The notes beneath the pieces are model-generated. The model was not told the DNA's origin and did not search any database. It saw nothing but the letters and a program-made list of their open reading frames with translations. The position numbers and the translations under genes are program-made. Source: Nansenia antarctica (lineage: Eukaryota > Chordata > Actinopteri > Argentiniformes > Microstomatidae). From it: a stretch of 64,000 bases of DNA. The stretch is taken from positions 11,354,297 through 11,418,296 of the forward strand of contig OZ022342.1 in NCBI GenBank assembly GCA_963989245.1. The letters run 5' to 3'. Positions 58,101 to 64,000 of this stretch are shown here, one piece after another; position 1 is the stretch's first letter; each line of letters begins with the position of its first letter.

Positions 58101-61100
58101 ACATATCCAGGGCTTGACATTAAGCTTTTGCAGGTAGTGAACTTATCTTTCATTTGTCAAAGAGCGTGTTGGTTTCTCTCATCATAGACTTAAAATTGCC
58201 ACATGCAACACCTTCGCGGTCAAGGAGGTTGGCATTTTGCGGGCAGTGGGGTTAATAACGGTCACACTCACGCAATAGCATTCAAATTTCCGGTACCATC
58301 TACGCCACGCCTCATAGGCAGCGAGAATGAGGTGCGGCATAGCACGTTAATACATTTTTGAACTTTTTTGATTGGACAACTGAAGGAGGAATTATTTTTA
58401 GCGGATATTAATACATATTGATTTCTTTTCTTGTTTTGTTTTGTCCGTCTGACAACTGCAGGAGGAAGTCCACTTGTCAGAACATAAAATGTACTTGTCC
58501 CGGACAAGCAGACAAGCCTTGATGTCGAGCCCTGATATCTTCTAACACAACCCTGCTTGGGATTCAGTTTTGCTAATAGAGCTGTGTAGATCTCATGTTG
58601 TGTTTACCAAGGGCACACATTAGAGGAATCATGAGCTCCTATTAGTTTGTTTGGTCATCTCCAATGAACATTCCGGAGATGGGGCAACATTATGTCCAGT
58701 ACCATGCTTCAGGTTGCCATGGCAACTCCTCAGGGCAAACTGGGGGCACATCTCAGTAGCCTAGATTGGCTTCCTCTCCTCGACTCCTTTCCCTCATCTG
58801 CTAATGTGAACGCAGGATAGGTGAAAGCAACATCATGGCCCATTAAATAGTGGCTTGCACCCGTGCAGCCTTTTTCCGCAGCAGTGTTGCTGAAGCACAG
58901 GAGGCAAAGAGAGGAAGCCTCTTTAGACCACTGAGAGGCGTCCATTATCACTCCCATTATCAGCAGTATAACTGCGGTCTCCTGTGGAAACTTAGACCTC
59001 TACCTTTACCAGGTGACCTGAAAGTAAATCTGTCATTTGCAGATGATATTCCATTGCCTGCCAATAGTGTTGCCATGCAAGTAGCGGCCAAATTGACCGT
59101 GTGATTCGTGAGCTTGCCTTGCACGTCACTTTTGTTGATGCCAGTAGCTGCCACTGATTTTCATTTGTGCCACTACTCCACCCTCTGCCACGCCCTCCCC
59201 CGGTGTACCCTGGGAAATGTCCCTAGGATTTTGTTTTTATGGCAGCTATGTTGCTATGGCAGCATGACACTGGCACGGCATAGTGTCCCTAGGATCCCTA
59301 GGTCACAGTACTGTATGAGCTGCATCTCTTGTTTTTAAATGATATTGTATGTGCTTTTGACAATGGACAGCGCTGTGCCGCTCTGGTCATTGACCTGTCC
59401 AAAGCTTTTGATACAGTTGGCCTTTCACTTTTAATAGTCTCTTTTAATAGCCTCTAGTCTCTGTTGGCCTAGATCAGGATGCCTGCAAATGGTTTACAAG
59501 CTATCTTTAAACACATTTGTTTAAATCTGTGTTAGTGAGCACTTCTCCTTTGCCGAGATAATCCATCCACCTGACAGGTGTGGCATATCCAGATACGGAT
59601 TAGACAGCATGATTATCGCACAGGTGTGCCTTTGGTTGGCCACTCTAAAAAGTGCTCACTAACACAGATTTAAACACATTTGAGAACAGAATTTGAGATA
59701 AATAGGCCTTTTGTACATAGAAAAAGTCTTCGATCTTTGATTGCAAAAACAAAAGTGTTGCGTTTTATATTTTTGTTCAGTGTAGATCAGGCAGTGGGCT
59801 GGACATCCCTGGCTGCTAGCATTGAACACACCATAATGTTTATTAATGTGTGAATGTATGTATGTGTGTGTGTAATGTTTTTGTATTGATTGTCTTAAAC
59901 CAGGACACCATTGAAAATGAGACTTTGGTCTCAATGGGTTCCCCTGGTGAAATAATAAAAACACACATATATATATATATACACACACATGTGTTTGCTA
60001 AACTTTCCCTAGGACAAATGTGATTGTGTAGTCATAGCCAGCCCTCCTGCACATTGCGTTCCTCTCCTACAGTACTTGAAGTCTTGTGTAACCACCATGA
60101 GACTTGTGGACAGTATGAGTCATGATGAGATGGGTGGTGTTTGTTTGTTGTGGTGCTGGTTGCCTTTATTAACCATTCAGGCATTACAGGCATTGTCAGA
60201 ATACAAGGGAGGGTGCAATTAGGCCTGCGTACCATACACATACATATTGTCATTCAGACCTGCCTGGTTTCACTGGGCAAAGTGAAACACAATCTGGTTG
60301 AACACATTGGTGTTAAACACATTTAGTTCAAACAGATTGAAGGTGGCATTACTATTCAGTTGAAAGATGGCGTCACAGCTAGGAACCGTCTTCTTGTTTT
60401 TTTTAAAATATTCTCCTGTTAGCCCATGTACAATGAAAATGCATTAAGTAGGACTACATCAACAGGTGTATTAACTATTCAGTTTGTTCCAGTTTTCCTT
60501 CCAATTTAGATTTTTTTAAATGAATGCTTTTTTTTAAATGCAAAAACTACTTGGAAAGGTCTTACGTTTACATTTCTAATTGACTAGCTATACCTTTGCC
60601 AAAAATATTTTTCTTACAAAATGTAGTCTGGAATTGCTGGATTCTTAAGAGCATTTTCATCCATTGAATTTCAGAAACTCAACCTTTTTTTACCACGTAC
60701 GAATCCTAAGCATTGACAGTATTTTCCAGCACACTTGGCTTTGACTCCTGGAGGGTATTCCATCAACATCGCTAAAGGAAAAACTGTCGCAAGATTGATC
60801 AAAATAAGCCTAGATTTTTTAATTATAGTTTCATGTGTGTGTTCAAACAGATTGTGTGCCCAGTGAAACCAGAGAGTAAGCCTGGATTTTCCTTTAGTGA
60901 CGTTGATGGAATAGCCCCCAGCTACACTCCAGCTTGTTTGTCTACTTAACATACTCACCACCGGGCAGCAGGTTGATACTTGTTGGTGATTCACACCTTC
61001 TCTCAAACAGACAAACTACTCAGAGCAGATTTCTTGCATTAATGTCATTCTGTATAGCCTATATTGAGGGAACTTGAAAACCTATTGAGTTCTTTTCATT

Positions 61101-63877
61101 GTCATATTCTGCTTATGATTTAAATTCATTCGGTCCCATGTGTTAATGTAGACGTTTTTACCATTGACTTAACATGGGAAGGGTAAGTTGCAAAAGACTG
61201 GATTATAATGAAAACTAATGCTTATTCAACCTTCTAGCCATTCCGATGCACAGCTAGCCTATATGTTACCACATGTTGTAGTGGCCTCTCGTCGTAAGCA
61301 ATTATGGTACAAATCTAACTTTTGATATTTGTCCACAAAACGTTTGCTATAAAAAAAATAAAAGTTTTCACACAATCTGTTTTAATTTATACGGCTGAAC
61401 CGGTCTTTATGATATTTGTTCTATATTTAGTCTCACATCTTGAGGAGATATGCCGAACAGCATAGGAATCCATTACCCACTGTGTGGATTAGTAGTATTT
61501 GTGTGTATGGTTAACACCTTCTCCCTCTGTCTGTAGGTGGTGGCTCTCTGCACATTCCCTGAATTGATGGACAGCCCCGGTTTCCCTGAGGATGCTAAAC
61601 TGCGAGCGCGGCGCATCCTGCAGGGCTGCGGAGGACAGAGCCTCGGTGCGTGTCTGTGTGTCTGTTTGTGTGCCCCCACACACGAGTGGGTGGTGCTAAC
61701 ATTCCTGGGTTGAGAGATATAATAATGTAGCTAGCTACCTAGCTAGCTGTCACCAATAGCCAAATGCTGACTATGTGAAAGCCTTTGACCTCCTGTGCAC
61801 TTTTGATGCTTTCAGCGTGGTCTACCTGACAAAGAACAGGATGTTATGCTAAGCCCCGATGATACATTTGGCCTGGAAAAAATGCAGAAGCTAGCATTGT
61901 TCCAGTTATAATGAGACTGTGTGAATTTGCAATATATTCTTTTTGTGATGTTTTAAATCTACAATATGGTGGGACACACAACAGATTCAGATGGCTGAAT
62001 TTTCCTGTTGTGATTATTTTTTTTTAGCAGCAGGGGAAACTGGCATTTTTGGCCTATGCCTTCTTCAGTGTTTTGAAATAGAAGAGATTATCGACGGCAG
62101 TATTAATATAATTTGCTGTCTTTCTACCTCAGGGTCATACAGTGCCAGCCAGGGAGTGGACTGTATCCGCCAGGACATTGCTGCCTACATCGAGCAGAGG
62201 GACCAGGGGGTGCCCACCAACTGGGACAACATCTACCTCACCACCGGGGCCAGTGATGGCATCGTGGTTAGTAGTGTACTAGTATACTAGGAAGAGTATA
62301 TTGGTGGTAGTACATTTCTGTATCTAGTTTTGACTTGTTTTAGTGTAATTCTTTCCTAAAACTTAATAAAGTTGGTATTTCTGTCAGCTAGAATCCAAGT
62401 ACATTGGATTCATGGGGTATCCTCTGTTTTTGACATTGACCGTAGTGTTTGGTTTTTAGAATCAAGATAATGGTTGATCTGATGCATAACTATTCTGGGG
62501 TTTGGGTCTTGAAAATGCCATAGCTAATGTGGCACTTTAATTCTCAAAACAACCTAGTCCCTCAGCAGCGGAACGCTAACTCACTGTGAACAGAATAACG
62601 TTCTGTGCGTTTCTAATGAGCAGAATTCACATAATGAATTTATGAGTTGTCTGGGCCTTGGTCATCGAGAGAGATAAAGTAACACAGTTCAGTAAACCCA
62701 CCCCTGGATTGTTTTGATAATGTACAAACATTGTTTTTGTCTGCTTCGGCCAACCACAGACCATTCTGAAGATGCTGGTGTCGGGGCGGGGCCTGTCCCG
62801 GACAGGAGTGATGATCCCCATCCCCCAGTACCCGCTCTACTCTGCAGCCCTCTCGGAGATGGAGGCGGTGCAGATCAACTACTACCTGGACGAGGACAAC
62901 TGCTGGGCCCTGGACATCAACGAGCTCCACCGGGCCTACCAAGCAGCGAAGGAACACTGCCAGCCTCGAGTCATCTGCATCATCAACCCAGGCAACCCCA
63001 CTGGTGGGTCTACACCCCCCCCCCTCCCCCATATAGTTTAATACAAAGCCTAGACTAGCATGTTGACTCGATGGGCTGCACAGTTAGGGTCGCTATGCCC
63101 TCATAAGGCTCAGAGCAATTTCCCAGCCATGTTGTCCATGGGAGCTTCCAGCCTCTCCACACATTTGTTCTATTTCACCACCTGCTGCACACCCGATTTC
63201 AAGGGCTTGATCATAAGTTGAAATCAGATGCGCTATAACGGAAATTGAACAAATAAGCCTGTGCAGGGCTCAGGGTCCCCAAAGGAAACACTGGACTATA
63301 GGAATGATAATTAACGTCAGATGCAACAGAAGGGGTAAGGTGGTAGTGCGTTATTAACACTGTATAGCCTAACTCACTGAGATAAGCAGGTGGTTATGTT
63401 CTTTAATATAAAGTACATGGATGCCATGTTACTGTAATATAATGTACAGGTGTAGATGTGTACATTTGTGCTTAAAGCCTGCTTTAAGAAAAGGGAGGAG
63501 TCTTCACTAGCTGACATTGTGGAAGAGGAATCTCAGCCTGACCTGACCTAGAAGTAACTGAGCTGTGACATATATGTTACATGAGAACTTGGATGAGGCC
63601 GTGCCCTGCTCGTGCCCTGCTCGTGCCCTGGCCATGCCCTGGTATTTGGTTGCCCCATATGATGCAATCTGTCTAGTCATGGAGTCACTGTGCAGATGGA
63701 AGACTTGTTTAGAGTTGCCTGTGTTCTCAATTTCAGCACTGAAGATGATCTCTCCGTAACCCTAACCCTCATTTCTGTGGTCATGTTTTTTTTCTAGGTC
63801 AAGTGCAGAGCAAGAAGCGCATCGAGGAAGTCCTCCACTTTGCCTATGAGGAGAATCTGTTTGTTATGTCTGACGAG
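54817..63877 (+). CDS. gpt2: Alanine aminotransferase 2, mitochondrial, exons 1-6 (3' partial)
   Basis: PLP-dependent enzyme that interconverts alanine + 2-oxoglutarate and pyruvate + glutamate. Six exons join in phase: 54817-55161, 57765-57854, 61537-61645, 62133-62266, 62760-63003, 63798-63877, giving 334 residues of an expected 520-550. The first 60 residues are rich in Arg/Ser and almost lack acidic residues (MMHRLQRFANRSVLIGAF...), a likely mitochondrial presequence. Two adjacent ATGs (54817, 54820) make the first residue ambiguous by one. Family segments: NPQVKAVEYAVRGPIVIKAG, ANIGDAHAMGQQPITFLRQ, GQSLGSYSASQGVDCIRQD, NIYLTTGASDGIV, GVMIPIPQYPLYSA, CIINPGNPTGQVQSKK, all typical of class I alanine aminotransferases. 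The PLP-binding Lys lies in later exons beyond the window. Orthologous position to human GPT2 next to C16orf87 supports gpt2 over gpt. Confidence 0.96.
55311..56000. repeat. 32-bp minisatellite with an inverted block (gpt2 intron 1)
   Basis: About 20 copies of a 32-base unit made of CTATCTAT, GCATGCAC and GCTC(G/T)C blocks. From about 55797 to 55893 the array runs in the opposite orientation, and then returns to the original. Both switch points are perfect palindromes. All three plus-strand frames are open through the array only because the unit lacks stops. Confidence 0.95.
56001..57764. other. gpt2 intron 1, right part
   Basis: No gene or clear repeat recognised. Confidence 0.4.
57765..57854 (+). 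CDS. gpt2: gpt2 exon 2
   Basis: Acceptor gttcttccag, donor gtgagg. GRKHPFTEVIKANIGDAHAM then GQQPITFLRQ. Confidence 0.95.
57855..59340. other. gpt2 intron 2, left part
   Basis: No exon seen; short ORFs without family resemblance. Confidence 0.4.
59345..59515 (+). mobile_element. LINE reverse transcriptase fragment
   Basis: Plus strand reads GQRCAALVIDLSKAFDTVGL and, after a small indel, SVGLDQDACKWFTSYL: the palm motif around the catalytic Asp of non-LTR reverse transcriptases (usually DLSKAFDTVDH). Interrupted on the right by the element at 59522. Confidence 0.65.
59522..59785 (-). mobile_element. Non-autonomous DNA element with perfect 24-bp inverted repeat
   Basis: TTAAATCTGTGTTAGTGAGC at 59521 and its exact complement at 59650-59673, with GACAGGTGTGGCATATCCAG between. 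The right part ends TTTTATATTTTTGTTCAGTG, a terminus I know from a very common fish repeat. Nested next to the LINE fragment. Confidence 0.65.
59786..61536. other. gpt2 intron 2, right part
   Basis: Holds a (TA)n at 59965-59982 and the MITE at 60748-60921; otherwise nothing recognised. Confidence 0.4.
60748..60921. mobile_element. Foldback MITE, family A, copy 3 (interrupted)
   Basis: Ends GAGGGTATTCCATCAAC and GTTGATGGAATAGCCCCCAG; arms TCGCTAAAGGAAAA and CTGGATTTTCCTTTAG. The centre carries foreign sequence with GTTCAAACAGATTGTGTGCC, whose complement occurs near 60265-60303. Confidence 0.75.
61537..61645 (+). CDS. gpt2: gpt2 exon 3
   Basis: Acceptor tgtctgtag, donor gtgcgt. VVALCTFPELMDSPGFPEDA then KLRARRILQGCGGQSLG. 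Confidence 0.95.
61646..62132. other. gpt2 intron 3
   Basis: No feature besides a CTAGCTAGCTACC stretch near 61727-61750. Confidence 0.4.
62133..62266 (+). CDS. gpt2: gpt2 exon 4
   Basis: Acceptor tctacctcag, donor gttagt. SYSASQGVDCIRQDIAAYIE to LTTGASDGIV, the PLP phosphate-binding neighbourhood. Confidence 0.95.
62267..62759. other. gpt2 intron 4
   Basis: Nothing recognised. Confidence 0.4.
62760..63003 (+). CDS. gpt2: gpt2 exon 5
   Basis: Acceptor gccaaccacag, donor gtgggt. TILKMLVSGRGLSRTGVMIP to CIINPGNPTG, including the Asn of the NPGNPTG motif. Confidence 0.96.
63004..63797. other. gpt2 intron 5
   Basis: Short tandem CTCGTGCCCTG at 63608-63634; nothing else recognised. Confidence 0.4.
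63798..63877 (+). CDS. gpt2: gpt2 exon 6
   Basis: Acceptor tttttctag, donor gtaatt. QVQSKKRIEEVLHFAYEENL then FVMSDE, the Asp-Glu before the conserved VYQDN of the next exon (not in the window). Confidence 0.94.
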
Positions 63878-64000
63878 GTAATTTGCAGCAAATATGCAGT
63901 GCACTTGCTGTTAAGAATGAGCAACGAGTAATATGTTTACTGTTCTGGTCCTTGCGTAAGAAGTATCACATCAATTGTTTTACCAATGACACGACTCTGA

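Noticed and set aside
59020..59060. FADD-like reverse transcriptase motif (LSFADDIPL)
   Set aside because: It lies before, not after, the DLSKAFDTV fragment, with no other RT residues around; likely chance.

Overview
This is teleost nuclear DNA: four spliced vertebrate genes set in repeat-rich non-coding sequence with Tc1, LINE, tRNA-SINE and MITE remnants and many long dinucleotide arrays. The species cannot be fixed from the sequence. The gene order orc6 (+), mylk3 (-), C16orf87-like (-), gpt2 (+) is the same as on human chromosome 16q, so this is an ancient syntenic block.

Layout. 1411-5578: orc6 exons 2 to 7 (first exon outside the window or not found), plus strand. 7655-9298: a decayed Tc1 transposon carrying a nested retroposon. 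10015-10830: an old LINE. 11448-30248: cardiac-type myosin light chain kinase mylk3, minus strand, 13 coding exons, a complete predicted protein of 826 residues. Its large intron (19696-27349) holds an LTR retroelement of retroviral type (20016-26618) with identical 336-bp LTRs and a 4-bp target duplication. 30249-41763: intergenic, rich in simple repeats and MITEs. 41764-48054: C16orf87-like gene, minus strand, four coding exons, 152 residues, complete. 48055-54816: intergenic, with nested LINEs and a long inverted repeat. 54817-63877: gpt2 exons 1 to 6, plus strand, running off the right edge (334 residues visible).

The most unusual object is the retroelement. Its gag-like ORF ends in a single amber codon and the same frame then runs on into a pol-derived ORF, the arrangement of gammaretroviruses. 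That second ORF keeps the end of a protease, an RNase H and an integrase zinc-binding domain, but has no reverse transcriptase, no integrase core and no recognisable envelope. With identical LTRs and open frames it looks like a recently moved, non-autonomous element that depended on a helper. Other notable structures are a 32-bp tandem array in gpt2 intron 1 with an inverted block and perfect palindromes at both junctions, a three-copy foldback MITE family, a 170-bp-arm inverted repeat just upstream of the gpt2 promoter, ZNF143/THAP11-like motifs at gpt2, a perfect NRF1 palindrome at C16orf87, and a kinase-like coding fragment antisense to the C16orf87 5' end.

The host genes are not an operon and do not act in one pathway: orc6 serves DNA replication licensing, mylk3 cardiac sarcomere phosphorylation, gpt2 mitochondrial alanine/glutamate metabolism, and C16orf87 is uncharacterised. 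Exon borders were set by hand from reading frame, GT/AG dinucleotides and remembered family similarity; phases agree across every junction.
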